A stretch of DNA of 60,000 nucleotides, taken from contig NC_087064.1 of NCBI RefSeq assembly GCF_963678635.1, forward strand, positions 2,977,926 to 3,037,925, written 5' to 3'. The stretch's first letter is position 1. Every line of letters starts with the position of its first letter. Source of the DNA: Symsagittifera roscoffensis (lineage: Eukaryota; Xenacoelomorpha; Acoela; Convolutidae). The notes under the pieces are model-generated. The model saw only the letters and a list, made by a program, of their open reading frames with translations, did no database searches and was not told where the DNA came from. Below, in pieces: positions 1 to 11,812 of the stretch. A program made the position numbers and the translations under genes.

Positions 1-184
1 TCTAACATTTTCAGATAAAATTCAATTATTCAACTATAATTCTCTGAAAAATCTTTTGGTATGTCAGAAAGAGCCTACCAATCAATTTCACACGTTTATC
101 AAAAATTTCTCACCAATAGCTATTGGAAAGAAGAAATGAGCAAATGGGCCTATTTGGTAAAACAGATTGTAGAATTTTTCGTTA

Positions 185-1560
185 TTTAGAAAAAGTTTTC
201 CCAAAGAGGGGAACCAATCTGGACTCAGGATATGTAAAAATATTGAAATTTAGATCATTTTTTGAAATTTTTCTTCTCGAAAACAGTTTTGCCAAAAATT
301 AAAATAAAAGCTTAAAAAAGAATACGTTGTAGGGTTTTTTTGCATAAAGGGCTGCTCTGCAACCTAAGTACAGAAACCGTTGTGGCCTAAAAAACTGTCC
401 AAATTTGGACATTCGAAACGTTTTTAAAATTTCACTTTTCTCAAAAATACCAGTTTAAAACTATTATTATGTATTCAGTGAAAAACTGAACCCTTACTTA
501 GGAAAAGTCACTTTTTTTGAATTAGTGACCGTTTTTCGGAAATGTTATTTGTTTTTCACAAAAACTACTCCTTAAATCAGAGAATAACGCTCAATCGAAA
601 AAACAAGAAACAAAATGACCCAACATAGGCAATTATTAGCTAAAAATTTCCTTAATTTATTGAGTGAGCCTAAAAACTACCATGCCATAGTTGAAGGAGT
701 GGGTCCAATCGAAACAACAGATTGTAGGAAATTTCAGTGTTTTAGGAAACTTTAATTAACTTCAGTAGGGAACTAATTTGGGAGTTGACGTATTTTTTGA
801 TTTGTCGTGAGCCAAATTTGAGATTAAGAGTTCAGTGGACAAAAATGTCGTAAAAGTTTCATGAAAACGCGGCTACCTCTTCAATACGGCAGAAAAACGG
901 CTAGGGTCTTGGAGAAATCTGAGTGTTAAAAAATTAATTTGGAAGTTTTTATTGTTCTATTTAAGGGTTCTTTCAATTTTGAGATCAACAGTCCAATCAA
1001 AATCTATGTCGCAGGTTTTTGCTTGAGTACTCTAATTTAGTTTTAAAAAAGAAAGATGGACAAGAGAATCAAAATTGTGGAGAGAATTACAAAAAAGCGT
1101 CCATTTTTTTCAAAATTTTGATCGTTCTTTGAAACCTTTATCAAAATATTTGAAAAGATCTGCAAATTTGAAATACAGGATTCAATTAAACAATCAGGTT
1201 ATGAGAATTGTACATGCATAAAAGGCTACTCCACAATTTGGATGAAAACAAAACGCTATGGACTTTTGCAACTTTTTAAAAAAGTTTTCCACTTTTCCTG
1301 GAAACTGCTCCGCAGATTCTCAAATTAAAGATTCAAACGTTAGATTAAATTGTGGGAATATATGTTGACTGGGCGGATTATTGCTCATTTTACACATAGG
1401 AAAAAATCATTTTCTATACTTTTGAGATTATTTGGACCTTTTTAAGCTGTTGGAAAGACCCCGGTTTACTGAGATTAGAGGTTCAATCAAAAAAACAGAT
1501 TAGGTGGATCTCCTTGCTTAGGCTCAGTGTTTTTGAAGTTTGGTAGTAAAATTGCTATAG
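185..1560. repeat. Diverged repeat copy A of a 5' region duplication
   Basis: This stretch is alignable by eye with 2700-4130 in the same orientation: for example the 'gttgtagggt...gcata' block near 330 and 3030, 'acggctaggg.cttgg' at 898 and 3599, and the 'gattcaat.aaacaatca' block at 1178 and 3763. A short motif resembling ttcaatcgaaacaacagattgtagga recurs several times inside each copy, so the copies are themselves built of degenerate shorter repeats. I see no convincing coding region in either copy; the short ORFs are not conserved between copies. Confidence 0.6.
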
Positions 1561-1943
1561 ACATTCTGACTTATTCCTGAACTGCATTCGCTTTCTTTAA
1601 CAAGAGCTTGACCCCTCTTGAAAGAAAAACTTTTCAGTAGCTCCCCTGCATCAATTGCGACTCTTCACTTTTTTTTAGTAAAGTTTCGATTAATCCTGAT
1701 TTTTAGTACGGTTTTGAGAAAAAAAAATTCGGAAACTTTGCTTGAAATATGTTTGCGAGATTTATAGATAACTTATTGATTATTGTTTTTTCAACTTCCT
1801 GATATGTTTAAATTCTTAGAAAACCTGTTTGATTATAAAGTTATTTTTGAAAAAATATGTGATTGATACTTTTTCTCGAAAATCACGCTGCCAATTTTAA
1901 TCAAAGTAGAACTTATAAAAAACAACAGCTGGTCTGCTGTTTC

Positions 1944-2309
1944 CAGGAGCGGATCTAGGTCGAGCAAATTGATTTTCCGAGCTCTTCTAAAGCAGTAAAA
2001 GGTCCCTGTTTTGGACAAATTTTCTGCGCAGCAGGCAAATTTTCGAAAAAAAAAAACAGGTCAAAAACGCCGTTTTTAGGCACTTTTTGAAAAATTTTGA
2101 CAAAAAAATAGCGTTTTTTTGGCGCGCGCTACCCCTCAAAGTTAGTATATATTGGCGCCAAAGGCGCCTTTAGAAAAATTTTAGGGTCGGTCGGCAAAAA
2201 ATGGATTTCTTAAAAAGTACCAAAAGGGGGACCCTTTGGGTCGGCAGGGGGTCGAATCCCTGAGGGGAAGGGCGTCCGCCCCCGCCCCCCCCCCCTTAAT
2301 CCGCCCCTG
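1944..2309. mobile_element. hAT-type MITE, copy a
   Basis: The ends are CAGGAGCGGATCTAGG at 1944 and the inverted match ATCCGCCCCTG ending at 2309. The flanks are an 8-bp near-duplication, gctgtttc (1936-1943) and gctatttc (2310-2317). A terminal CAGGG with an 8-bp target duplication is what hAT transposons produce. The interior, 366 bp, has no transposase and matches the copies at 28658 and 59011 (poly-purine/pyrimidine runs, a 'ggcgccaaaggcgcc' palindrome and a 'gagctc' block), so it is non-autonomous. Confidence 0.85.
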
Positions 2310-2699
2310 GCTATTTCCATGCATTTTCTGCGGTTTTGTCTCTTTTAACCTTACCACACTGTACAGCCTGGGGAAGTTTAACTTCCCGAAAATATTTTAC
2401 TCATTTTTTTCATCTTGTCATTTCCCGTTTAAATAAACCTTCCCGTTAAGAATGAGTGATTAACCGGAAGGGCAGAGGTTTTTGATGATCCCGAAGAAAC
2501 TGCTAGCCCCCTTTTTTAGTTGAAAAATCGCTATGAGCTTGGCAAGAGTCCATTTTTAAAGATTTGCCAATTATCATTTTTCTCAAAAACTATGCGGCCA
2601 AATCTAAAATTACATGTTCAATCGTACAGTGAGGTTCTAAATCTTTGCCAATTTTAAGCAGATAATCCCCTATTATGATGAAAAAACCGCGATTAACTT

Positions 2700-4130
2700 A
2701 GTAAAAATCCAAATTTTCAAATTTCGAGAATTTTGGAATTTATCAACTTGTTCAAAAAATACCCCTCTAATACTGAAAAAAGGTCCAATCGATACAACAG
2801 GTTGTTGGAATTTTCGTTTTTTAATGAGGTTCGCCTTTTCAGCTTGTCAATATGGACTTGGGATATGTCAAGATATATAGTTTTTGAGCATTTTTTGATA
2901 TGTTTTTTTTTCTCGAAAACTCCACTGCCAAAATTTAAAATGATTGCTTAATAAGAAGAACAAATTTAAAATGATTGCCTAATAAGAAAAACAAATTTAA
3001 AATGATTGCTTAATAAGAAGAACAAGTTGTAGGGTGTTTTGCATGAGGGGCTACTATGCAACTTAATAACAAAAACTGTCGTGGGCTAAAGAACAGTCCA
3101 ATTTTTGACATTCGAAGCATTTTTGGAAACTTCTTCATTTTTCTCAATTTCAGTGAGAAAACAGCTTCAAAATATCTCTTCTAATTAAACGATTAAATCT
3201 AATTTTTGTAGAAAACTACTGCTGCACTTTAAAAGAATCTATTTTTAAATAGTGCCAAAACGGAGACTAAGCTTTGAATCGAAAGAACAGCAAAACAAAA
3301 TGACCTTAAAATTTCCAGATGCTTTTGAGTAAACCGATAAGGAGCGGAAATTGTTCATTGTTAGGTTTTTGCTACGTTTTTCTAAACTATTATGCCAGCG
3401 TGTGGATCCAATAGAAACAGCAGATTGTAGAAACTTCTGTAATTGGGACAATTTTACCTCATTTGTTAGTTATCGTGTTTTGGAAATGGAGTGTTTTTGA
3501 GTTGTACTGGGCCAAAAAAGAGTTAAGGATTCAATGGACCACAAGTAGTCGCAAAATTTTCCAACAATAGGCAACTACTTTTTCATTGCGCTAAAAAACG
3601 GCTAGGGACTTGGACTAAGTGGAATTTCAGAAAGTAAAAAAAATCGAAATGAAAAATGGATATGAACATTTAAAAAAATGTTTTTTTTTTCTCGAAATAC
3701 TGACCATTTTTTTGAAACCCTTTCAATATACTTGAAAATATCTGCCACGTTTGAGATAAATGATTCAATCAAACAATCACGTTGTGAGAATTTTTCATGC
3801 ACAAGTGGCTGCTGTTCAATTTCTATGAAAAAAACACGCTATGGTTTTTCACGCTTATTGGAAAGTTTTCCTTTTTTCTAGTAGAAAACTCTGCAGGTTT
3901 TTAATTTAAGAATTCAAACGCTAGAACAGACCGTGGAATGCTATGGTACTTCAGCGGTTCATCTTTCATTTTGGTATTGAACTTGTGGTAGACATCGGAA
4001 AAATTATTTTTCTACAATTTCGACTTCACTTGGATTTTGTTTTAAGCTTGGCGAAAGACCTTATTTTACGAAAAAACTTCATTAATAAATTTAATATTGA
4101 CCTTCTGACTTATTTTCGAAGTTTATTCGT
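2700..4130. repeat. Diverged repeat copy B of a 5' region duplication
   Basis: Second copy of the 185-1560 sequence, about 2.6-2.7 kb downstream with indels. It includes the 31-bp tandem block at 2931-3023 and ends in AT-rich DNA. No gene is supported; short ORFs here are not shared with the first copy. Confidence 0.6.
2931..3023. repeat. 31-bp minisatellite, three units
   Basis: Three near-identical 31-bp units (2931-2961, 2962-2992, 2993-3023) containing 'atgattgcttaataagaag'; the middle unit has two substitutions. Confidence 0.9.
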
Positions 4131-4140
4131 TTCCGAAATT

Positions 4141-5991
4141 TAAAAAAAAATCAGAAACTACACATTACTTTTATCATCTGGTAGAATTCAGGATTATAAT
4201 CCAGCTTCAGCTATGCCAAAAAACTATTTGTAGTGTTTTTGTTTGCTTCAATCCTTTTGGCTTAAATTAGCGCTGTGATTTCTTTTTTTCTTCATACCTA
4301 GCTTGCTTTACAAGTTTTCTTATGACTAGTCAAGTTGAAAACTATTTCACATACTCAATATTTAACAAACAGAAAGTTTATATTTATAAAATAAGTATTT
4401 TCTGGTTTATTCAAAACAATTTCTGCTCCATACGAAAAAAAAATTAAATTAAATTTAGGTTTTAGCTTGGAAGCTAATTGTTCCGTTTATTGAAAATGGG
4501 ATTTTGTGTTCCGCTGTTTTTTTAGTTTTTTTTAATTTTATTTTCCACGCAAGACCAGATACTACAAATAGTTATCAGATAAGGCCGCGATATATCAAAA
4601 CAAAACTTTTTCAATCTTGATTTAAGCGAATTGAAAGTTTATTCGAAAAGTTGAAACAATTTTGAAAAAAAAATGGTTTAAGTATTTGACTATCAGTTCA
4701 ATTTTGAGCACGTAAAGCGATGGCGTAACATTAGTTACGTGAAAATTACTTTTTGCGTAGGTTTTAAGGAAAAAATTTAAATGTTAGTGCAATAAATAAG
4801 AAATATTTAAAAATTTCATAATAAGCTTTTTTGTTGTTTGGTACTTTCTACGACAAATGTTATTTTTGTAGATCTTCTACGCGTTTGTATAGTTTCCCTA
4901 TCACACCAAGCGCTAAGAAGGACACTAATTTGAAGACAACAAAAAAAATAAAACTTCTAAGCTAAAAAAGATTCATTCTAAGCTAATTGCACAGCAGCCA
5001 TTTGTCCTTTTTCTTTTTTTGTAATTTTTTGTTATTTTAGTTTGATCAAACAGTTTCATTTAGATTCAAAACGTGTTGAGTTCACTAACAGAATGAAAAA
5101 TGGATCAACTGAGCAATCCCTCCCCCCCATTCTCGCGTGGGAAAGGGGGAAAATAGCTCAATAGGCATTTGAGACATATTTATAAGCACTTGAAAATTAT
5201 TTGCATGATAAAAATCATAAATTAGATTTTCCAAATAATGTTGAGTTCAGAGTGAAAAATAAATAGAAGTGAGGCGAACAGTTTTTGCTATTCAGACACA
5301 AGACTAGAGCACCAACCCTGGTAACTCGTTTTCCTGACGAGGCAATAGTCGCCCAAAAAAATAGAAAAAAAAATATTTATTTAAAAATGATTTTGGATTT
5401 TTTCTCGATGATCATAGAAAATAAACTTTAATCTGTCAATGATTGCGTGCTACGATCACATCAACCATATTCGTCTTTTTGTAGCATTTTACTGTTTTTG
5501 CTTGAGGGGAGATAGCTCAATTGGTCATTACGGGGGGAGATTGCTCAATTGATCTTGAAAAATACACTCAAGGGCTATCAAGTAAAAAACAAAGATGTGT
5601 AAATGTTATGGTTGCGTTATATTTTTCCAACACGAGTCATTTATTTTGCTGCTATTGCTCGCTAGGTGATAGACCAACAAGCCAAAAGGCCATAAAACTG
5701 AAGCTCCAGTGAGCCAAAAATAAAACTACCGTTCCAACAAACCGAAATTTAATGATGTTACGGAACATAACTAAAGATTGTCACTGTTGTTATGCAATCG
5801 TTACCTGATTATCATATAAGTTTGGCTTCTAGCTATGGCGGTTTGCTGAACATCCTCTGGCTCGCTAGGATTGACATTTGATGTTTGATCTTGTTTTCAC
5901 TCTATTTTGAGCGCGGAGTTTTTTGACTTTTGACATCAAAAATCAAACTTTCACAAACAGTTTGTGAAATTTTTTCTGTTGTAATTTCAAA
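4141..5991. other. No gene seen; repeat-derived AT-rich DNA
   Basis: No convincing gene. 5620-5770 matches, in inverse orientation, the 'ggcttgttgtcttacta...tagcagcaac' block of 19840-19960 and 21380-21490, so it is a fragment of that dispersed repeat. Short 'gatagctcaattgg' stretches near 5155, 5510 and 5540 resemble a tRNA D-arm but lack a B box. Confidence 0.5.
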
Positions 5992-6246
5992 ATGCTTATT
6001 AGTATCCCATCAGCTGTCCTTGTAGTTGCCTTTTTTCATTTGACTGAAACTGGCCCTAATATCATTGAAATTGTGAAGCTGCTCAAAGCGTCCAATGACT
6101 GCAGAATGGGCTCGAAGGATGGGTGTTGTAGCATGGCAGAAATGACCGGTCTGGCTGATTGCTGTAAGGAGACGGTGGGCTTCACCGAGTCAGTTGTCAC
6201 CGACTTCCATAAGGCAGGGCTCTTAAATAGTTGCAAGCATGCGTAG
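5992..6246 (+). CDS. Secreted six-cysteine peptide, family A member 1
   Basis: 84 residues, family unrecognised. Residues 1-20 form a hydrophobic signal-peptide-like N-terminus, and a start there explains the choice of ATG. The mature part holds six cysteines in the order C37-x7-C45C46-x10-C57C58-...-C81, which allows three disulfides. The paralogue at 17885-18187 has the same spacing (C39-x7-CC-x9-CC...C96), and this shared pattern with low overall identity is the main evidence that both are genes. The ORF is richer in GC than its AT-rich surroundings. Likely an extracellular peptide; a defence, signalling or toxin-like role cannot be told from sequence. A family B gene follows 0.9 kb downstream on the same strand. 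Confidence 0.65.
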   Translation: MLISIPSAVLVVAFFHLTETGPNIIEIVKLLKASNDCRMGSKDGCCSMAEMTGLADCCKETVGFTESVVTDFHKAGLLNSCKHA

Positions 6247-6547
6247 ATTTTTTAATGGGATCGATTTTTTAAGGTCAGATTAGATCGATTATTTTTTTGA
6301 AGGTCAGCCTTAAAGTATTGAAGTTTGATATTTTCTGATTTTCGAAATAGCCAGAACGACTTGAGCTAGATAACAAAAAGGCATGAATTCATTATATTGC
6401 AATTTAAAGGCCAACGAATCGGCCATCCAATTTCAAACTGAGAAACACCGGTAGCTTTTTATTAGTTGTTAGCAAAATTACGACTACATTTTCAAATAGT
6501 TGCACTGACATTTTATGAATTTGGAAACTTTCAATTTAAAAACTAAT

Positions 6548-7049
6548 GTTTTCATATTTTAATATAAAATCTAATAATTTAATATTTTAACATAAAATCC
6601 AATAATTTAATATTTTAAGATAAATTCTAATAATTTAAAATTTTGACATAAAAACGAATAATTTAATATTGTAATGCAAATCTAATAATTTAATATTTTA
6701 ATATAAATTCTAATAATTTAATATTTTAATATACATTCTAATAATTTAGTATTTTAATATAAATTCTAATAATTTAATATTTTAACATAAAAACGAATAA
6801 TTTAATATTTTAATGTAAATCTATTAATTTAATATTTTATTAGTAAATCTAATAATTTAATATTTTAATATAAATTCTAATAATTTAATATTTTAATATA
6901 AATTCTAATAATTTGATATTTTAATATAAATTCTAGTAATTTAATATTTTAATATAAATTCTAATAATTTAATATTTTAATATAAATTCTAATAATTTAA
7001 TATTTTAATATAAAATCTATTAATTTAATATTTTAATATAAATTCTAAT
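6548..7049. repeat. AT minisatellite, ~28-bp unit, about 18 copies
   Basis: Tandem array of a nearly pure A/T unit of the form 'aattctaataatttaatattttaatat', with scattered substitutions. It lies directly between the family A and family B genes and ends about 40 bp before the splice acceptor of the latter. Confidence 0.95.
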
Positions 7050-7117
7050 GTATATCCCCGGCCTGGTTTGAATCCTCCGGTGTTTAATAGGATTGGAAGG
7101 ACAAAACCAGTTTAAGT

Positions 7118-7453
7118 ATGGACGATCTTTTCAACGTGGCTAAGTCTCCGATGGGCGAATTGATCACAGCCTGCACTGCGGCCGGTGCTAAAATCGCGGC
7201 TAAAGTGACCGGCCGCGAAGGAGGCGGGATGCAATCCGCTTCCGACCGGGCGGCCGCCGGCGCCGCTTCCAAAATCCCAGAGGAGGGCGACTGGAAAAAC
7301 AAAACGGTAATTGAGAGCGCACTGCGAAGTGAAGCGGAAAAAAACTCGGGAGTTGCTGGAATTCTTCCGGAGATCTGGATTTGCGTTGTTGGGTTCATGT
7401 TTATCGGATGGACCGTTCGAATTTTTGAACTTGATACAAAACCGCACTTTTGA
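7118..7453 (+). CDS. Small glycosylation-sequon membrane protein, family B member 1
   Basis: 111 residues from the first ATG, family unrecognised. A Gly/Ala-rich first half leads to a conserved WKNKT block (residues 59-63, an N-x-T glycosylation sequon) and an Ala-Leu...Glu-Ala helix-like stretch, then a hydrophobic segment at about 86-101 that could span a membrane. The paralogue at 22892-23158 shares M-(D/E)-LF, LGE/MGE, GGG, WKN-x-T, AL..EA and a final Trp/hydrophobic segment. In both, the ATG lies exactly 27 bp after a splice-acceptor AG (7090 here) and the frame is open back to it, so this is probably the last exon of a gene whose earlier exon may supply a signal peptide. GC content is far above the flanks. 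Confidence 0.65.
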   Translation: MDDLFNVAKSPMGELITACTAAGAKIAAKVTGREGGGMQSASDRAAAGAASKIPEEGDWKNKTVIESALRSEAEKNSGVAGILPEIWICVVGFMFIGWTVRIFELDTKPHF

Positions 7454-7481
7454 AACCAAACAAATATCGAAGTGATAAATC

Positions 7482-7556
7482 ATGAACTTGAAATCCGAGC
7501 TGCAAAAATTTTATCAAATGAGTTCTGAAGATTTCGACGGCGAAGACAAAAACTAA
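7482..7556 (+). CDS. Possible 24-residue acidic micro-ORF
   Basis: A short ATG-to-TAA ORF encoding a peptide that begins MNLKSEL and ends DGEDKN, 29 bp after the family B stop. No paralogue is seen downstream of the second family B gene. It may be 3' UTR sequence; recorded only because its base composition still looks coding. Confidence 0.15.
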   Translation: MNLKSELQKFYQMSSEDFDGEDKN

Positions 7557-8147
7557 AAAATGGTGATACATTCGCAAACAATCAGAAAAAGATTACACGA
7601 ATGTTGCACAGAGTTTTAAAATTGATGGAGTGCGAACAAATTCAGCAGTTGACACAATTGTGAACCGAGAAAGACATAATCTGAATCCGATGTCTTGAAT
7701 ATAGAATATACATTGACTCATTCAACAGCCGCAGACTAATGGGAAAAACCAATCAAAGTAAACAAAAAAGTAAGCGAGATTCTGAGAGGTCAAATGAAAG
7801 AGCAAATCAAAGCTACCAAAAGAAAACAATTAAGAAAATAAGCAAGTTAATTTACGGTTGTTTTAACAAAGTTGCTCACAATCTTCAAGGTAGAAGAAAA
7901 GTACTGCAATTCTAGAACATTTTTTCGCTTGAAAGTGTCTAAGAGTGACAAAACTTACTGCCCGTTATCACACGTCCGTCTTTTTTCGATCATACGATTA
8001 ATCCCAACAGCAAATGCCGTCCAAAATTTTGTAAATTGAGACAAAAAACCGTCCAAGAAATCGAGTGATTTTTTGAGAAGCTTAGCTATCTAAGATTTCA
8101 TGGAAAAGCGCAGTGAAATAGACGCAAAAAGTTCAAACAAATCTTCT
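7557..8147. other. No gene seen
   Basis: AT-rich DNA between family B member 1 and the triplicated unit. One frame is open for roughly 75 codons near 7690-7915 and encodes a Lys/Ser/Asn-rich peptide, but it has no good start and no related copy in the window. Confidence 0.4.
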
Positions 8148-9333
8148 TAATTTTTTATATTTACCACCATATATTTGATTTCAGGCCATGTGTGTTTTGA
8201 TTAGACGAGTTTTTGAGCGTGGTGCTATAAGAAAAGATTAGTCCATTTTATTGGTCAAGTTGCCCATGTTGTATCAAAAAACTTTTCCTTTTTAACGATG
8301 TCGATGCTTTGAACTCAAATTTAGACAATCAAACCAGCCAGCGTAGTTTTATATAACTCGCATAGTGCTCCTTTTTGTGGCACTTTTTTGTATGGTATTT
8401 TCATTTTATTAGCATGCATTTTCCGAATTGATTGTACAACTGTTTGGTTTTTGTAAGCTCCAGTTGAATAACATTCGACTTGAGTGTCCATGGACTGACG
8501 TATGTGTTCATAACTGACTGTAATTTTTCACGGAAAATCTTGAACTTTTTATGAAGTTTTTCAATTTAAATCTATTACATTTTAATTTTTCATGTTATTA
8601 CTGTTCCATAGAGCTTATAAGGCAAGATTCGTCCTGATACGAGCATCCTTGTTCCTCTTGCTGAGAGCGTTATGCAAATAAACTATACGTGGTGAATTGT
8701 CCCGCACAACAAAATTGTTCCAAATTGAATTGAGGCTAGCTAATTGGTCAAATTACTTTCGTATGACTCAAAATTTCACACTTTGATATTGTCCAAATTT
8801 AATAGGTTTTCAATTTTTTCTTTTTTCCAAAAATGATTCGATTTAAATAAAAAGACAGTTGCGATTTTCAAGGTTTTGCCCTAATACGAGCAGTCTTGTT
8901 GCTTTTTAAGTTCGGAGAAATTCGGAGAAAGTGCAAAAAGTTTATTTCAAGTTAAATTTCTGTACTTTAGGCTTTTTTCTTCTCGTTTCAACTTATGAAG
9001 AAATGTAGAAGAGTTATTTTTCTATGGTTTTTTATTCAATCAAAACTCAGCAATCGAAAACATAAAATTCTCTGAGTACAAAAATAAACAAGTATTTAAC
9101 ATATTATTAATTTTGTTTAAATTTAAGGATTTGAAAACGGCTAATTTGTCTATTTACTGGAATATTTTATGCGCGCTGTGATTTTTCATTTATGATACTG
9201 AAAAGTTAACACGACTGCTTATATCAGGGCGAAGGCCTGAATGTTTCGACTGCCTTTTAAGGTCTATGAATCAGTAATAACATAAAAAATATATATGTAA
9301 AAAAACTGAATAGAAATTTTTTTCTCTAAATTT
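8148..9333. repeat. ~1.2-kb tandem unit, copy 1 (most diverged)
   Basis: First of three head-to-tail units (8148, 9334, 10575). It carries the same order of blocks: acceptor-like 'tttgatttcag', a cysteine-rich segment, 'ctccagttgaataacattcgac', 'gatacgagcatccttg', 'cgtatgactcaaaatttcaca' and 'atatcagggcgaaggcctgaatg'. Confidence 0.9.
8185..8365 (+). pseudogene. Degenerate copy of the cysteine-rich exon
   Basis: Corresponds to the open segments at 9373-9571 and 10614-10812, but the frame is broken by early stops and indels after the 'tttgatttcag' acceptor. Nucleotide similarity to the other two remains clear, including the segment matching their C-P-CC block. Confidence 0.55.
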
Positions 9334-10574
9334 TGAGATTTTTTGTATTTACCACAATATATTTGATTTCAGCCCAAGTGTGGTTGAACAGACAAACTTT
9401 TCAGCGTCGTGTTATAAGTTTAGACCGTTTTATAATTTTATAAGTCAAAGTTGTCCATGCTGTATCGAAAAACTTTTGCTTTTTAAAGATGTCGATCATT
9501 TCAACGCAAATTTAGACAATATAACCTGCAATTTGTTAGACAATCAAACTAATCAGTGTATCTTTATATAACTCGCAAAGAGCTCCTTTTTGTGGCACTG
9601 TTTTGCATGGTATTTTTTTTTATTAGGATGCATTTTCCGAATTGATTGTACAACTGTTTGGTTTCTGTAAGCTCCAGTTGAATAACATTCGACGTGAGTG
9701 TCCATGGACTGACGTATGTGTTCATAACTGACAGTAATTTTTCACGGAAAATCTTGAACTTTTCATGAAGTTTTTAAATTTTAATCTATTACATTTTAAT
9801 TTTTCATGTTATTACTGTTCCATAGAGCTTAAAAAGCAGTCTTGTCAGAGCTTAAAAGGCAGGATTCGCCCTGATACGAGCATCCTTGTTCATCTTACTG
9901 AGAGCGTTATGCAAATAAACTATATGTGGTTAATTGTCCCGCACAACAAAATTGTTCCAAATTGAATTGAGGCTAGCTAATTGGTCAAATTACTTTCGTA
10001 TGACTCAAAATTTCACACTTTGATATTGTCCAAAATTGATAGGTTTTCAATTTTTTTGTCTTTTTTCCAAAAACCATTCGATTTTAATTAAGGGAAAACA
10101 GAAAGATTCAAGGCTTCACCCTAATACGAGCAGTCTTGTTGCTTTTTAAATTCGGAGAAACTCGGAGAAAGCGCAAAAAGTTTATTTCAACTTATATTTC
10201 TGTATTTTAGGCTTTTCTTTTCTCGTTTCAAATTATGAAGAAATGTAGAATAGTTATCTTTCTATGGTTTTTTTATTCAGTCAAAACTCAGCAATTGAAA
10301 ACATAAAATTCTCTGAGTACAAAAATAAACAAGTATTTAACATATTATTAATTTTGTTTAAATTTAAGGATTTGAAAACGGCTAATCTGCCTATTTACTG
10401 GAATATTTTATGCCCGCTGTGATTTTTCATTTATGATACTGAAAGGTTAACACGACTGCTTATATCAGGGCGAAGGCCTGATCGTTCGACTGCCTTTTAA
10501 GGTCTATGAATCAGTAATAACATAAAAAATATATATGTAAAAAAAACTGAATAGAAATTTTTTTCTCTAAATTT
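9334..10574. repeat. ~1.2-kb tandem unit, copy 2
   Basis: Second unit, about 1241 bp. Outside the cysteine-rich segment it differs from copy 3 by only about 2% over the 400 bp I compared by hand. Confidence 0.92.
9380..9571 (+). CDS. Cysteine-rich exon-like ORF, copy 2
   Basis: 63 residues. The frame is open from the acceptor-like AG at 9371-9372 and no conserved ATG is present (copy 3 has ATG where this copy has ATA), so it is more likely an internal or last exon than a complete gene. Cysteines: one in SASCYKF, then C-P-CC about 15 residues on, then one in ITC. Two N-x-T/S sequons are present near the end. Compared with copy 3 I count nine amino-acid changes and two silent changes, unlike the quiet flanks. 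Family unrecognised; an extracellular cysteine-rich domain is a guess. Confidence 0.4.
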   Translation: MVEQTNFSASCYKFRPFYNFISQSCPCCIEKLLLFKDVDHFNANLDNITCNLLDNQTNQCIFI

Positions 10575-11812
10575 TGAGATTTTTTGTATTTACCACCATA
10601 TGTTTGATTTCAGCCTAAGTGTGGTTGAACAGGCAAAGTTTTCAGCGTCGTGTTATAAGTTTAGTCCGTTTTATAATTTTATAAGTCAAAGTTGCCCATG
10701 CTGTATCGAAAAACTTTTGCTTTTTAACGATTTCGATCATTTCAATGCAAATTTAGACAATTTAACCTGCGATTTGTTAGACAATCAAACTAATCAGAGT
10801 ATCTTTTTATAACTCGCAAACAGCTCCTTTTTGTGGCACTGTTTTGCATGGTATTTTTTTTATTAGCATGCATTTTCCGAACTGATTGTACAACTGTTTG
10901 GTTTCTGTAAGCTCCAGTTGAATAACATTCGACTTGAGTGTCCATGGACTGACGTATGTGTTCATAACTGACAGTAATTTTTCACGGAAAATCTTGAACT
11001 TTTTATGAAGTTTTTAAATTTTAATCTATTACATTTTAATTTTTCATGTTATTACTGTTCCATAGAGCTTAAAAGGCAGTCTTGTCAGAGCTTAAAAGGC
11101 AGGATTCGCCCTGATACGAGCATCCTTGTTCATCTTACTGAGAGCGTTATGCAAATAAACTATATGTGGTGAATTGTCCCGCACAACAAAATTGTTCCAA
11201 ATTGAATTGAGGCTGGCTAATTGGTCAAATTACTTTCGTATGACTCAAAATTTCACACTTTGATATTGTCCAAAATTGATAGGTTTTCAATTTTTTTGTC
11301 TTTTTTCCAAAAACAATTCGATTTAATTTAAGGGAAAAAGGAAAGATTCAAGGCTTCACCCTAATACGAGCAGTCTTGTTGCTTTTTAAATTCGGAGAAT
11401 TTCGGAGAAAATGCAAAAAGTTTATTTCAACTTATATTTCTGTATTTTAGGCTTTTCTCTTCTCGTTTCAAGTTATGGAGAAATGTAGAATAGTTATCTT
11501 TCTATGGTTTTTTTATTCAGTCAAAATTCAGCAATTGGAAACATAGAACTCTCTGAGTACAAAAGTAAACAAGTATTTAACATATTATTATTTTTGTTTA
11601 ATTTTGAGGATTTGAAAACGGCTTATCTGTCTATTTACTGGAATATTTTATGCGCGCTGTGATTTTTCTTTTATGATATTGAAAAGTTAACAAGACTGCT
11701 TATACCAGGGCAAAGCCTTGAATATTTTGGCTGCTTTTTAAGGTATTTGATGCAGTAATAACCTAAAAAATATAAATGTAAAAAAATAAATAGAAAATTT
11801 TTTTCTAAATTT
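10575..11812. repeat. ~1.2-kb tandem unit, copy 3
   Basis: Third unit; ends where 'ttttgagattttttgtgatag' leaves the consensus and a dispersed repeat shared with 34.2 kb takes over. Confidence 0.92.
10600..10812 (+). CDS. Cysteine-rich exon-like ORF, copy 3
   Basis: 70 residues if read from the ATG at 10600, which lies before the acceptor-like 'tttgatttcag' (AG at 10612-10613) and is not shared by copy 2; the exon reading starts at 10614. Same pattern as copy 2: SASCYKF, FISQSCPCC, then LTC near the end. Copy 2's extra cysteine near its C-terminus is serine here. No recognised domain. Confidence 0.4.
   Translation: MFDFSLSVVEQAKFSASCYKFSPFYNFISQSCPCCIEKLLLFNDFDHFNANLDNLTCDLLDNQTNQSIFL

Noticed and set aside
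5508-5560. tRNA-like 'gatagctcaattggtcat'
   Set aside because: Good match to an A box or D-arm, but no B box, T-arm or cloverleaf follows; similar G-rich phrases recur nearby as repeats.
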